From Pseudoxanthomonas kalamensis DSM 18571 (GTDB lineage Bacteria > Pseudomonadota > Gammaproteobacteria > Xanthomonadales > Xanthomonadaceae), in NCBI RefSeq assembly GCF_010211745.1, contig NZ_PDWQ01000003.1, positions 310,001 to 374,000 on the forward strand: a stretch of 64,000 bases of DNA, read 5' to 3'. The number at the start of each line of letters is the position of its first letter. The first letter of the stretch is position 1. Position numbers and translations under genes: made by a program. Positions 30,615 through 44,595 of the stretch are shown here, piece after piece. The notes under the pieces were generated by a model. That model had not been told where the DNA came from, did no database searches, and worked only from the letters and a program-made list of their open reading frames with translations.

Positions 30615-30902
30615 TCACATCATCTCAGGATACAGATCGCGCCAGGCCGGGTTTTGCTTTTCGATCAATTCGATCTTCCAGTCCCGCTTCCATTCCTTGA
30701 TCGCCTTCTCGCGGGGAATGGCGGTGTCGAGAGTGGCATGCATCTCGTACCAGACAAGGTCGTGTACTTGGTATTTGCTGGTGAAACCTTCGACGCAGTC
30801 GTTCTTGTGTTCCCACACGCGCCGGAGCAGATCGGTGGTAACGCCCGTGTACAGGGTGCCGTGGTATCTGCTGGCCAGGATGTAGACACAGGGTTTCTTC
30901 AT
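30615..30902 (-). CDS. small GIY-YIG domain nuclease
   Basis: A 95-residue stand-alone GIY-YIG protein. CVYILASRYHGTLYTGVTTD is the GIY...YIG core in its common YIL...YTG variant, followed by the conserved Arg of LLRRVWEHK and the metal-binding Glu region in AIPREKAIKEWKRDWK. Proteins of this size (YhbQ/UPF0213-like and relatives) are putative endonucleases; function is poorly known. The start is the ATG at 30902 (MKKPCVYIL); an upstream ATG would add 14 unconserved residues. Codon use is less GC-biased than its neighbours. A pair of REP-like hairpins lies 132 bases upstream. Confidence 0.85.
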   Translation of the reverse strand: MKKPCVYILASRYHGTLYTGVTTDLLRRVWEHKNDCVEGFTSKYQVHDLVWYEMHATLDTAIPREKAIKEWKRDWKIELIEKQNPAWRDLYPEMM

Positions 30903-31210
30903 GGTGTCCTTCCATGGAGACCGAGACTGGTTCGATTCAAGCACAAACGTCCGGAGGCGTCACTCCGCTGAAGGTTCGGGGTGCCGGAAACTCGGGGGAG
31001 CTGAGAAGTTGGAGGGGCCAAAAACTCAAGGACGTCATCCCGGCGAAAGCCGGGATCCAGCCTTTCGCTGTTGCACGACGAAGCCGGAAGCAATGACAAA
31101 AGCAAGAGCTGGATCCCGGCTTTCGCCGGGATGACGGGCAAAGGCGCGAGTCGTGAGCAACGAACAGCGGCTGTTGCGGCCAATGAAAAGCCAATCGTCG
31201 GGGTAGCGGA
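30903..31210. other. 308-base gene-free interval with REP-like repeats
   Basis: No credible gene is seen between the GIY-YIG and LOG genes. The interval holds the inverted repeat pair described at 31034-31135 and is otherwise without recognised sites. Short open frames across it are derived from the hairpin repeat and show no family motif. Confidence 0.6.
31034..31135. repeat. REP-like inverted repeat pair
   Basis: Two 28-base copies, 31034-31061 and 31108-31135, are exact reverse complements separated by 46 bases. Each copy contains its own hairpin, ATCCCGGC-GAAA-GCCGGGAT (8-base stem, GAAA loop), with GTC and CCAGC flanks. The element resembles the dispersed hairpin repeats common in intergenic regions of GC-rich proteobacteria. 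No other copy was found in this window by eye. Confidence 0.8.
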
Positions 31211-31804
<594 letters not shown>

Positions 31805-31841
31805 GCTCGGGTACTCCTGTCCCGTATGGCCGTAAACGCAA

Positions 31842-31864
31842 AACGCCAGGCATCGCCTGGCGTT
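31842..31864 (-). terminator. rho-independent terminator of the suc-lpd operon
   Basis: AACGCCAGGC (31842-31851) and GCCTGGCGTT (31855-31864) form a perfect 10-base stem with an ATC loop. Read on the minus strand it is followed by TTG after TT, giving a short T-run, 45 bases past the lpd stop. Confidence 0.7.
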
Positions 31865-31909
31865 GCGGGAGCGACGGCATCGAGTTGATGCGCCGCCATG
31901 TGGTGGCGG

Positions 31910-33370
<1,461 letters not shown>

Positions 33371-33372
33371 TC

Positions 33373-33480
33373 AGTGAATGGAGAGGGCTGGGAAGTGAGT
33401 GGCTGGAGGCGGTGGGAAACAAGTGCAAGCGGTGCTTTTCACTCGTTGCTCACTCCTCTTCACTTTCACTCACTCCTGCC
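33373..33480. repeat. purine/pyrimidine-asymmetric inverted repeat between sucB and lpdA
   Basis: The left half is purine-rich (AGTGAATGGAG, GGGAAGTGAGTGG) and the right half pyrimidine-rich (CACTCGTTG, GCTCACTCCTC, TTCACTCACTCCTG), so the two halves can fold back. It shares AAGTGAGTG and GCTCACTCCTC, in the same order, with the element at 57941-58049. It ends directly at the sucB stop codon (33481) and lies 26 bases before lpdA. Confidence 0.65.
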
Positions 33481-34674
33481 TCACAGGTCGAACAGCATCC
33501 GGTTGGGGTTTTCCAGCTGGTTCTTGATGTCGACCAGGAACAGCACCGCGTCCTTGCCGTCGATGATGCGGTGGTCGTAGCTCAGCGCGATGTACATCAT
33601 CGGCGCGACGACGACCTGGCCGTTCTCGACCACCGCACGTTCCTTGATGGCGTGCATGCCGAGGATGGCGCTCTGCGGCGGGTTGACGATCGGGGTGGAG
33701 AACAGCGAGCCGAAGGTGCCGCCGTTGGTGATCGTGAAGGTGCCGCCTTGCAGGTCTTCCAGTCCCAGCTTGCCGTCACGCGCCTTGACGGCGTAATCGC
33801 CGATGCCCTTCTCGATGTCGGCAAACGACATCCGCTCGACGTTGCGCAGCACCGGCGTCACCAGACCCTTGTCGGTGGACACGGCGATCGAGATGTCGGC
33901 ATAGCCGTGGTAGATGATGTCGTCGCCGTCGACCGAGGCGTTGACGACCGGATAACGCTGCAGCGCATTGGCGGCGGCTTTGGCGAAGAAGCTCATGAAG
34001 CCCAGCTTGACCCCATGGGCCTTCTGGAAGTCTTCCTGCAGTGCCTTGCGCGCGGCCGATACCTTGGCCAGGTTGACCTCGTTGAACGAGGTCAGCATGG
34101 CGATGGATTCCTTCGACTGCATCAGGCGCTCGGCGATGCGCTTGCGGATGCGGGTCATCGGCACGCGCTCTTCCGGACGCGCGCCACCGGAGACGCCGGC
34201 GGTCTTGCCGCTGGCGTAGTTGACCAGATCGGCCTTGGTCACCGCGCCGTGACGGCCGGTGCCTTCCACCTGCGCCGGGTCGATGCCCTGGCTGACCGCG
34301 GTGAAGCGCGCGCCCGGCGGCAGCGCGTCGGCGCCGGAAGCAGCAGCGGGCGTCGCGGCAGGCTTGGCGGCCGCCTTGGGTGCTTCCTGCGCCGGCTTGG
34401 GCGCTTCGGCAGCCGCGGCCGGGGCGGCGGCGACCGCGCCTTCCTCGATCACCGCCAGCAACTGCTGGCTGGTTACGGTGTCGCCTTCCTGGAACTTGAT
34501 TTCCTTCAGCACGCCATCGACCGGCGAGGGTACTTCCAGCACGACCTTGTCGGTCTCCAGGTCCATCAGGTTCTCGTCGCGCTTGACCGAATCGCCCACT
34601 TTCTTGTGCCAAGCGGCAATGGTGGCGTCGGAGACGGATTCGGGAAGGACTGGAACTTTGACTTCGATGGCCAT
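33481..34674 (-). CDS. sucB: dihydrolipoyllysine-residue succinyltransferase (E2)
   Basis: Core subunit of the 2-oxoglutarate dehydrogenase complex, transferring succinyl from E1 to CoA. The 397-residue protein has one lipoyl domain with the lipoylated lysine in [14 protein letters not shown], an Ala/Pro-rich linker (about 80-120), an E3-binding domain ([19 protein letters not shown]), and a catalytic domain with [17 protein letters not shown] and the His-Asp motif [15 protein letters not shown]. The ATG at 34674 follows AGGA. It lies 46 bases after sucA on the same strand. Confidence 0.97.
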   Translation of the reverse strand: MAIEVKVPVLPESVSDATIAAWHKKVGDSVKRDENLMDLETDKVVLEVPSPVDGVLKEIKFQEGDTVTSQQLLAVIEEGAVAAAPAAAAEAPKPAQEAPKAAAKPAATPAAASGADALPPGARFTAVSQGIDPAQVEGTGRHGAVTKADLVNYASGKTAGVSGGARPEERVPMTRIRKRIAERLMQSKESIAMLTSFNEVNLAKVSAARKALQEDFQKAHGVKLGFMSFFAKAAANALQRYPVVNASVDGDDIIYHGYADISIAVSTDKGLVTPVLRNVERMSFADIEKGIGDYAVKARDGKLGLEDLQGGTFTITNGGTFGSLFSTPIVNPPQSAILGMHAIKERAVVENGQVVVAPMMYIALSYDHRIIDGKDAVLFLVDIKNQLENPNRMLFDL

Positions 34675-34720
34675 TGGGGCGTCCTGGAGTGGGTTCGTGG
34701 TTGGCGAAAGGGAGAAAGGG

Positions 34721-37567
34721 TTATTCGGCGACGATCTGTTCGCCGAGCTTGTTCACCAGCGCATCGGCGACCAGTTTCATCTGCTCCTGCACATGCTCGG
34801 CGAAGTGTCCGGCGGCCGGCGACGGCGAACGCAGGCGGCCCGCATAGTGCAGGGTCTGGGCTTTGTTGCCGGCCATGCACGCTTGCAGGTGGTGCTTGAT
34901 CTGGTACCAGGCGCCCTGGTTCTGCGGTTCTTCCTGGCACCAGATCACGTCGGTCGCCTTGGTGAAGCGGGCCAGTTCGGCCTGCAGCGCCTCGCGCGGG
35001 AACGGGTACAGCTGTTCCACGCGCATCAGGGCCACGTTGTCCAGGCCGCGCTTGTGCGCGTCTTCCAGCAGGTCGTAATAGACCTTGCCGGAACACAGCA
35101 CCACGCGCTTGACCTTTTTCGGGTCGGCCGAGGCGTCGGGGATCAGCGTCTGGAACTCGCCGTTGGCCAGTTCGTCCAGGGTGGACACGGCCAGCTTGTG
35201 CCGCAGCAGCGACTTCGGCGTCATCACCACCAGCGGCTTGCGCGTGGTCATGCGCATCTGCCGGCGGATCATGTGATAGGCCTGCGCCGGCGTGGTCGGC
35301 ACGCAGACCAGCATGTTCTCCAGCGCGCACAGTTGCAGGAAGCGTTCCAGACGCGCCGAGCTGTGCTCGGGGCCCTGGCCTTCGTAACCGTGCGGCAGGA
35401 ACAGGGAGATGCCGCTGATGCGTTCCCACTTGGCCTCGCCGGCGGCGATGAACTGGTCGATCACCACCTGCGCGCCGTTGGCGAAGTCGCCGAACTGCGC
35501 TTCCCAGATGTCCAGGGTGTTGGGGTCGGCGGTGGAGTAGCCGTACTCGAAGGCCATCACCGCCTCCTCGCTGAGCAGCGAGTCGATGATGGTTGCGTCC
35601 TCGGGCACGTCGACCAGCTGGCGCAGCGGCAGGTAGTAGCTGTCGGTCTTCTGGTCGTGGAGGATGGCGTGGCGGTGGAAGAAGGTGCCGCGGCCCGCGT
35701 CCTGGCCGACCAGACGCAGGCGATGGCCTTCGGAGAGCAGGGTGGCGTAGGCCAGGTTCTCGGCGAAGCCCCAGTCGCCCGGCAGTTCGCCGGCGCTCAT
35801 CTTCATCCGGTCGTCGTAGATCTTGGCCACCCGCGGATGCAGGCTGACTCCGGCCGGGATGGTGTTGATGATCTTGGCCAGCTGCTTGAGCTTGGTCGGC
35901 TTGAAGCGCGTGTCGACCGGGTCGGTCAGCTTGCCCGACAGGTATTTCGACCAGTCGATGTTCAGCTCGTAGTCTTCCGGCTTGGCGGTAGCCAGTTCGG
36001 TGGTGACCTCGCCGGCATCCAGCTTGCGCCGGTATTCGTCGACCATGACCTGGCCTTCGCCGGCGGGCAGGGTGCCTTCGGCTTCCAGCCGCGCGGCGTA
36101 CAGCTCGCGGGTGGTCTTGTGCTTGCGGATCACCTGGTACATCACCGGCTGGGTCGCCGCCGGCTCGTCGGCCTCGTTGTGGCCGTGGCGGCGGTAGCAG
36201 ACCAGGTCGATGACCACGTCCTTCTTGAAGGTCTGGCGGAATTCGTAGGCCAGGTTGGCGCAGAACACCACCGCCTCGGGGTCGTCGCCGTTGACGTGCA
36301 GGATCGGCGCACTGACCATCTTGGCCACGTCGGTGCAGTACAGGGTGGAGCGGGCGTCGTCGCGGGCGCTGGTGGTGAAGCCGATCTGGTTGTTGATGAC
36401 GATGTGCACGGTGCCGCCGACGGCGAAACCGCGCGCCTGCGACATCTGCAGCAGTTCCATGTTGACGCCCTGGCCGGCGAAGGCGGCGTCGCCGTGGATC
36501 AGCACCGGCAGCACCTGCTGGCGTTCGACGTCGCCGCGGCGTTCCTGGCGCGAGCGCACGCTACCGGCGACCACCGGGTTGACGATTTCCAGATGCGAGG
36601 GATTGAACGCCAGCGCCAGGTGCACGGCGGTGCCTTCGGTGGCAAGGTCGGCCGAGAAGCCCATGTGGTACTTCACGTCGCCGGTATGGGCACGGTCGTC
36701 CTCGGCGTGGTCGAACTTGCCTTCGAATTCGTCGAACAGCTTGCGCGGGTTCTTGCCCAGCGTGTTGACCAGCACGTTGAGGCGGCCGCGATGGGCCATG
36801 CCGGCGACGATGTCCTTGATGTGGTCGCGCCCGGCGCGGCGCACCAGCACGTCCATCAGCGGGATCAGCGAATCGCCGCCTTCCAGCGAGAAGCGCTTCT
36901 GGCCGACGTACTTGGTGTGCAGGTAGCGCTCCAGGCCCTCGGCAGCGGTGATCCGCTCCAGGGTGCGGCGCTTGGCCGCCGCGTCCAGCCCGTAGTTGCC
37001 GCCGGCCAGTTCCAGCCGCTGGTACAGCCAGTGGCGCTGCTCGACCTCGGGGATGTGCATGAACTCGGCGCCGATCGGCCCGGTGTAGGTCGCCTTCAGC
37101 AGGGCCAGCAGTTCGCGCAGCTTCATCGCCGGCTTGCCGGCCACGCCGCCGGTGCTGAACTCGCGGTCGAGGTCGGCGTCGGACAGGCTGTGGAAGGACA
37201 GGTCCAGGTCGGGCGGGTTGACCGGCGGGGTCAGGTTCAGCGGGTCGAGGTTGGCGCCGAGGTGGCCGCGCGAACGGTAGGCGGTGATCAGCCGGCCGAC
37301 ATTGCGGCCATGTTCGTCACTGCCGACCGGCGCGCTGGCGTAGCCGTTGTTGGCGGCGTGACGGGCGGCCTCGGCCACCTGGGCGATGATCGCCGAATGC
37401 GGCACATCGCCGGCCTCGCGGCCCTTGAACGCGTCGAAATAGGTCTTCCACCTGGGGTCTACGCTGTCGGGGGAAACCAGGTACTGCTCGTAGAGGTCCT
37501 CGACATAGGAGGCGCTGCCTCCGTTGAGCTGCGAAGACTGCGCAAACTGCTTGAGTAGATTGTCCAC
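34721..37567 (-). CDS. sucA: 2-oxoglutarate dehydrogenase E1 component
   Basis: Thiamine-diphosphate decarboxylase that commits 2-oxoglutarate to succinyl-CoA in the TCA cycle. From a GTG at 37567 it is 948 residues (E. coli about 933). The N-terminal ...[20 protein letters not shown] is the E2-interacting family motif. The ThDP motif runs from [10 protein letters not shown] to [27 protein letters not shown] and [20 protein letters not shown] are further landmarks. The GTG start is supported by homology, though its ribosome binding site is weak. A TATAAT lies 100 bases upstream. The gene leads the sucA-sucB-lpd operon. Confidence 0.96.
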   Translation of the reverse strand: MDNLLKQFAQSSQLNGGSASYVEDLYEQYLVSPDSVDPRWKTYFDAFKGREAGDVPHSAIIAQVAEAARHAANNGYASAPVGSDEHGRNVGRLITAYRSRGHLGANLDPLNLTPPVNPPDLDLSFHSLSDADLDREFSTGGVAGKPAMKLRELLALLKATYTGPIGAEFMHIPEVEQRHWLYQRLELAGGNYGLDAAAKRRTLERITAAEGLERYLHTKYVGQKRFSLEGGDSLIPLMDVLVRRAGRDHIKDIVAGMAHRGRLNVLVNTLGKNPRKLFDEFEGKFDHAEDDRAHTGDVKYHMGFSADLATEGTAVHLALAFNPSHLEIVNPVVAGSVRSRQERRGDVERQQVLPVLIHGDAAFAGQGVNMELLQMSQARGFAVGGTVHIVINNQIGFTTSARDDARSTLYCTDVAKMVSAPILHVNGDDPEAVVFCANLAYEFRQTFKKDVVIDLVCYRRHGHNEADEPAATQPVMYQVIRKHKTTRELYAARLEAEGTLPAGEGQVMVDEYRRKLDAGEVTTELATAKPEDYELNIDWSKYLSGKLTDPVDTRFKPTKLKQLAKIINTIPAGVSLHPRVAKIYDDRMKMSAGELPGDWGFAENLAYATLLSEGHRLRLVGQDAGRGTFFHRHAILHDQKTDSYYLPLRQLVDVPEDATIIDSLLSEEAVMAFEYGYSTADPNTLDIWEAQFGDFANGAQVVIDQFIAAGEAKWERISGISLFLPHGYEGQGPEHSSARLERFLQLCALENMLVCVPTTPAQAYHMIRRQMRMTTRKPLVVMTPKSLLRHKLAVSTLDELANGEFQTLIPDASADPKKVKRVVLCSGKVYYDLLEDAHKRGLDNVALMRVEQLYPFPREALQAELARFTKATDVIWCQEEPQNQGAWYQIKHHLQACMAGNKAQTLHYAGRLRSPSPAAGHFAEHVQEQMKLVADALVNKLGEQIVAE

Positions 37568-37666
37568 GGTGGCGTGATGGCGTCGGTGGGGGTGCCAAAT
37601 GGCTGATGCGGAAGGAGTTTGTGCAAATTCCGCGCGGGAGGCATGGAGCCGTTGCAAAGCGGGGAA

Positions 37667-37700
37667 ATTATACCTGCATGCGGACGGCGGGGTGCACCCC
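37667..37700 (-). promoter_or_regulatory. sucA promoter: TATAAT box with upstream palindrome
   Basis: A perfect TATAAT on the minus strand (37672 down to 37667) gives a leader of about 95 bases before the GTG of sucA. The palindrome GGGGTGCACCCC (37689-37700) overlaps the expected -35 position, where no TTGACA-like hexamer is seen. This suggests activator-dependent or regulated initiation. Confidence 0.5.
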
Positions 37701-37733
37701 ATTAAGACCAAAGCGGTACCCGGGACGCTGTGT

Positions 37734-38645
37734 TCACAATCCCAGCGCGCGCAATTCGCTGCACGGACGCGAACGCTCCCAGACCTGGATGAAGCTGTCG
37801 CGCAACTGGCGCGCACGGCCCGGATTGTCCAGTTCCGCCTCGCCGTCGTAGTGATGGCCGAGCGGGCGGAAGTAGTAACCGCCGGCGTCGTTGGCCAGAT
37901 ACGCGGAGGCATAGGGCAGGTCGACCGGATCCTGCACTTCGCGGAAGGCGAATACACTGGGCAGGCGCTGGGCCAGCGGCAGCAGCGGCGTCAGTGCCCG
38001 CTGCGGGGAGGCGGCATCCTGCAGCAGGATCTGCACTTGTGCGCCGTCCGAGCTGGTGGCGAAGCGGCGCAGCGCCTCCAGCACGGCCGGGGCGTCGAGC
38101 AGGCCGGGGTCGAGTTCGCGGCTGTAGATGACCAGCCCGCGTCGGGCCTGTCCGACGATGGCCGCGGTAATGGCGATGGCCGCGTCGCGGCGCGAGATCG
38201 CGGTGGCCCCGCGTAGGGCCCTGCGCATGCCCTGGTGCTCGATGCCGGCCTCGATGAAGCGCTCGCCCTCGGGCACGAAGCCGTGGCACGCGTAGAAGGC
38301 TTCGGCGCTGACCTGGGCGTGCAGGCTGACCTCGGTCCAGCCGGCATCGCGGGCCTGTTGCAGCAGGGCCAGCAGCAGGGCTTCGCCGACCCCGCGGCCG
38401 CGCCATTCGGTCAGCACGGCCATGCGCCCGATCCTGTGTTCCGGGGTCAGCCGGCCGGTGCCGATCGGCCGGCCGGCGTCGTCGTAGGCGACGACATGGT
38501 GGCTGAGCGGGTCCAACGCGTCCCACTCCAGTTCCAGCGGCACTTGCTGTTCCTGCACAAACACCGTTTCCCGCACCCGGCGCAGGTCGTCCAGGCGCGT
38601 GGCGTAGTCGACGGTCTCGATCCGGAACGGCGCGGTCGCGTTCAT
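37734..38645 (-). CDS. GNAT N-acetyltransferase with C-terminal extension
   Basis: A 303-residue protein. Residues 1-140 are a GNAT acetyltransferase: RRVRETVFVQEQQVP, VVAYDDAGRPIGTGRL and the acetyl-CoA loop EWRGRGVGEALLLALL. The C-terminal half (about 145-303) has conserved-looking LVIYSRELDPGLLDAPAVLE and GGYYFRPLGHHYDGEAELDN segments that recall a domain found fused or adjacent to GNAT in Xanthomonadaceae; its function is unknown. It overlaps roxA by four bases (ATGA, 38642-38645), so the two are coupled. The substrate is unknown. Confidence 0.82.
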   Translation of the reverse strand: MNATAPFRIETVDYATRLDDLRRVRETVFVQEQQVPLELEWDALDPLSHHVVAYDDAGRPIGTGRLTPEHRIGRMAVLTEWRGRGVGEALLLALLQQARDAGWTEVSLHAQVSAEAFYACHGFVPEGERFIEAGIEHQGMRRALRGATAISRRDAAIAITAAIVGQARRGLVIYSRELDPGLLDAPAVLEALRRFATSSDGAQVQILLQDAASPQRALTPLLPLAQRLPSVFAFREVQDPVDLPYASAYLANDAGGYYFRPLGHHYDGEAELDNPGRARQLRDSFIQVWERSRPCSELRALGL

Positions 38646-39826
38646 CCGACCGGCTCCCCGTCCGGGCCGAGCAACTGGTAGTGGCCGGCCGCCAGCAGTT
38701 CGATTAGTGCGTGGCGTCCCGGTTCGCCCAGCGCGGCATAGCCGGCCGCATCGATGCGCTCGGTTGCGGCCAGCCGGCGCGCATCGGCGACCGCTAGCGG
38801 AAACTGCAGGCCGCTGCAGAACAGGGTGGCGCCGCGGCGGGCGCGACGCCAGGCCGGCCGGGCGAACGGGTGCCGCTGCAGGGTTACGCCTTGCTGCAGC
38901 AGGAACTCGGTTTCCGCGCGGGCGGGCGCCGCCGCGGGTGCGACAATCTCGCCGGCCGCCCGGTAGGTGGTGATGAAGCGGCCGAACCAGTCGCCCAACT
39001 GGTCCGGATCGTTCATCCGCAGCGCGTTCAGCGCCTCGACCACGCGGCCCATGGCGGCGGCATCGATCTCCCAGCCGTCGCGTGGCGGCTGCAAGTCGCC
39101 GTCGTGGTAGCGGATGCGGTCGTCGGCATCGGCGATCACGGTGTCCAGCCAGTCGCCGATCAGCTCGGCCGCGGACGGCGCGCGCATGCCCAGCGAGAAG
39201 GTCAGGCAGGGATTCACCGCGACTCCGTGGTGCGGCACGTTCGGCGGCAGGTACAGCATGTCACCCGGATCCAGCACCCAGTCGTGGGTTGGGGTGAATT
39301 CGCGCAGCAGCTTGATTTCTGCGTCGTCGCGGAAGTCGAGCGGCGGATTGGGGCCGGCATCGATCATCCAGCGGCGCTGGCCCTGCGCCTGCAGCAGGAA
39401 CACGTCGTACTGGTCGACGTGGGCGCCGACCGAACCGCCGGTGGCGGCGAAGCTGATCATGATGTCGTCGATCCGCCAGCGTGGCAGGAACGGGAAGTGC
39501 TCGATCAGCGCGGCGACGTCGGCGTCCCACTTGTCCACGTCCTGCACCAGCAGGGTCCAGTCGTGGTCGGGCATGCCGGGGAATTCTTCTTCGGCGAACG
39601 GCCCGGTACGCAGGGTCCAGCGGTCGCGCGCTCGGTCGTGGCTGACGATCCGCGACAGTGCGGCTTCCTCGCAGGCCAGGCCGGCCAGGTCTTCCGGTTG
39701 CAGCGGGGTGACGAAGCCGGGGAAGGCATTGCGGATCAGCAGCGGCTTCTTCTGCCAGTAGTCGCGCAGGAAGTCGGCGGGCTTCATCCCCAGCGGCAGG
39801 TGCTTGCGGGCGTCGATCTCGATCAT
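38642..39826 (-). CDS. roxA: ribosomal protein uL16 arginine hydroxylase (RoxA/YcfD-like)
   Basis: A JmjC/cupin Fe(II)- and 2-oxoglutarate-dependent oxygenase (394 residues); E. coli YcfD hydroxylates an arginine of ribosomal protein L16. The family N-terminus is KPADFLRDYWQKKPLLIRNA. The iron facial triad is begun by H-x-D in GAHVDQYDVFLLQ, with the distal histidine in YLPPNVPHHGVAV. The C-terminal winged-helix part (RRARRGATLFCSGLQFPLAV) fits full-length RoxA. It overlaps both neighbours by four bases (the beta-lactamase upstream, the GNAT gene downstream). Confidence 0.9.
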   Translation of the reverse strand: MIEIDARKHLPLGMKPADFLRDYWQKKPLLIRNAFPGFVTPLQPEDLAGLACEEAALSRIVSHDRARDRWTLRTGPFAEEEFPGMPDHDWTLLVQDVDKWDADVAALIEHFPFLPRWRIDDIMISFAATGGSVGAHVDQYDVFLLQAQGQRRWMIDAGPNPPLDFRDDAEIKLLREFTPTHDWVLDPGDMLYLPPNVPHHGVAVNPCLTFSLGMRAPSAAELIGDWLDTVIADADDRIRYHDGDLQPPRDGWEIDAAAMGRVVEALNALRMNDPDQLGDWFGRFITTYRAAGEIVAPAAAPARAETEFLLQQGVTLQRHPFARPAWRRARRGATLFCSGLQFPLAVADARRLAATERIDAAGYAALGEPGRHALIELLAAGHYQLLGPDGEPVG

Positions 39827-40740
39827 GGGGTGTCCTGGTGTTGCGCTTCGTCGGCCAACCGCCGTTGCAATCCGTCGCGGCCGCGTTCGGCATAACGACG
39901 GCAGGCGCCGGGGTCGACCAGTTCGGCGTGTCCATCCATCCGCGCGAACAGGTTGCTGGCCAGCGGATGCGGGGTGATCAGCACGTCGCAGGGCAGGGTG
40001 GCCAGTGCCTCGATGCCGCGCCGGAACGCGTCCAGGTAGCCCGGATGCGCGTCATCGTCGCCATAGCGGTATTCGTCGTCGGAAATCGCGGTCAGGCTGT
40101 CGGCGTAGACCATGTCCAGGCAACGTTCGCCCTCGCAGCTGCGCCAGCTCCAGCTGGTGCCGCCGGGCGCGTGGCCGGGGGTGGCGTGCGCGGTCAGCGC
40201 CAGTTCGCCGATGCGGACGGTCTCGCCGTCGGCCAGCGGCACGATCCGGGCCACCGGCGGGAACGACGCCAGTGCCCGCATCTGCGGGTCGTCGCGACTG
40301 CTGCGGCCACTGCCCAGGGTGGTGATGCCGGGCATGCGCGCCAGCAGCGGCGCGCCGGTGACGGCCTGCAGGTAGGCCAGGCCGGCCACGTGGTCGTGGT
40401 GCTCGTGCGAGTCCAGCAGGTATTTCACGTCCTTCGGGTCGAAGCCGAGGGCGCGGATGTTGGCTTCGATCAGCGGGCCCGCCGCCTCGGTCGCGCCGTC
40501 GATCAGCACGTGGCCCTGCGGCGAAGTGGCCAGGATCGAGGCCAGTCCGCAGGTGCCGACGTACCAGGTGTTGCCGAAGATCCGTTGCGGCGGCGCACGG
40601 TCGTTCCAGCCGTCCATCGCCGAGGCATTGCTCGGGCAGGGTGGAATAGTCCCGATCGGTGCGTCGCGTGTCGCGCCGGGCTTGCCGCAGGCGGCCAGGG
40701 CGGCGATGACGAGCGAGGCGATGGCGGGACGCAGTGACAT
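39823..40740 (-). CDS. bla: subclass B3 metallo-beta-lactamase with lipobox
   Basis: A 305-residue metallo-beta-lactamase fold protein. Every zinc ligand expected for subclass B3 is present: H-x-H-x-D-H in DSHEHHDHVAG, the second-site His in TPGHAPGGTSWSW, and the last His in LITPHPLASN. TWYVGTCGLASILATS is the B3 N-terminal strand motif of L1-like enzymes. The N-terminus (MSLRPAIASLVIAALAAC) ends in a lipobox LAAC, so the protein is probably a lipoprotein. It lies 22 bases after purB and overlaps roxA by four bases. Carbapenem or other beta-lactam hydrolysis is expected from the family but not proven; some B3-like proteins have other substrates. Confidence 0.87.
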   Translation of the reverse strand: MSLRPAIASLVIAALAACGKPGATRDAPIGTIPPCPSNASAMDGWNDRAPPQRIFGNTWYVGTCGLASILATSPQGHVLIDGATEAAGPLIEANIRALGFDPKDVKYLLDSHEHHDHVAGLAYLQAVTGAPLLARMPGITTLGSGRSSRDDPQMRALASFPPVARIVPLADGETVRIGELALTAHATPGHAPGGTSWSWRSCEGERCLDMVYADSLTAISDDEYRYGDDDAHPGYLDAFRRGIEALATLPCDVLITPHPLASNLFARMDGHAELVDPGACRRYAERGRDGLQRRLADEAQHQDTP

Positions 40741-40762
40741 GGGCGGGTTGGCTGGCGAGGGT

Positions 40763-43691
<2,929 letters not shown>

Positions 43692-43725
43692 GTCGGTCGC
43701 CGCCGCATGACGCAGCGGAAGCGTG

Positions 43726-44514
43726 TCAGTTGCCCGCGGGTGCCTTATCGTCGAGCGCTTCGGTGGCGGCTTCCGTACCGGCCTGCACGCCTTCGCGCAC
43801 GCCGCTCTGGATCGCTTCTCGGATGTCCTGCTGAAGCTTGGCGCGCTCTTCATCGCTCATCGACGCGTCCGAGTCGTGGATATCGGCCTTGCAGTCGCTG
43901 ATATCGTCCATCTCCATCGTGGCGTAGGGGACGAAGGCGGGCAGGGCAGCAGCCAGCGCCTGCTGCGAGTCGTACAGCGCCGGCAGCGTGTCGCACAGCA
44001 CTTCGGCTTCGACTTTGAGTTTCTCGGCCTCGGCCTCGATCTTTTTCTCGATCTCGTCGGTCTTGCCGCTGAATACGCCCTTCAGCGCCAAACCGGCCGC
44101 CTTCACGCCGAGGTCGGCGCCCTTGGCGCCTAGGTCCATGCCGGTGGCGGCGACGGCGATCAGGTTCTTGCGGTAGTCCAGCAGCAGCGCGCGCTGGGTG
44201 TCGTCGATCGGTACCGCCTGGCCGTCGATCAGCAGATCGCCGTCCGGGGTGATCTGGCCGATCGGTCGCGAGGGGTCGTCGTTGTTGCCGAACTTGACGC
44301 CGTTGATATGGAGATTGTTGCCGCCGAGGACAAGATTCTGGGTCTCGAGTTCGGTCTTGGCCTTGTCCAGAGCCTTCTTCACCGTGGCGCCGATCGCGGT
44401 CATGCCGTCATCGGCCTTTGCGGCCGTCTGCGCGGGGTCGGGCGATTTGCCGCCGCAGGCAGACAGCCACAGCATCGCGAGCAAGCCGGTCGAAATCAGT
44501 CGGGTCGGGGTCAT
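43726..44514 (-). CDS. DUF2884 (YggN-like) lipoprotein
   Basis: A 262-residue predicted lipoprotein (MTPTRLISTGLLAMLWLSAC, lipobox LSAC) of the DUF2884/YggN family, periplasmic and of unknown function. ITPDGDLLIDGQAVPIDDTQ and LLDYRKNLIAVAATGMDLGA are the family core; LCDTLPALYDSQQALAAALP follows, then an acidic C-terminal tail. It is the second of two paralogues at the end of the GntR-ABC operon: the neighbour at 44596-45249 shares the ITPEGD(F/L)L(L/I)DG and LCxxLPxxYDSQQ segments. Confidence 0.8.
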   Translation of the reverse strand: MTPTRLISTGLLAMLWLSACGGKSPDPAQTAAKADDGMTAIGATVKKALDKAKTELETQNLVLGGNNLHINGVKFGNNDDPSRPIGQITPDGDLLIDGQAVPIDDTQRALLLDYRKNLIAVAATGMDLGAKGADLGVKAAGLALKGVFSGKTDEIEKKIEAEAEKLKVEAEVLCDTLPALYDSQQALAAALPAFVPYATMEMDDISDCKADIHDSDASMSDEERAKLQQDIREAIQSGVREGVQAGTEAATEALDDKAPAGN

Positions 44515-44595
44515 GGGACGAATCTCCGGACGGGAGTGGCGGGGCGGAATGGACGAATGCGGTGTCGGTTGCGAAAGGCTGTCGGAGCGGCTCGA

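Noticed and set aside
30903-31210. Short open frames (60-94 codons) on both strands in this interval
   Set aside because: They run through the inverted hairpin repeats on both strands, lack ribosome binding sites and resemble no family.
34721-37957. An upstream start for sucA giving a protein of about 1078 residues
   Set aside because: The extra N-terminus covers the promoter region including the TATAAT box and is not protein-like; the GTG at 37567 matches the family N-terminus.
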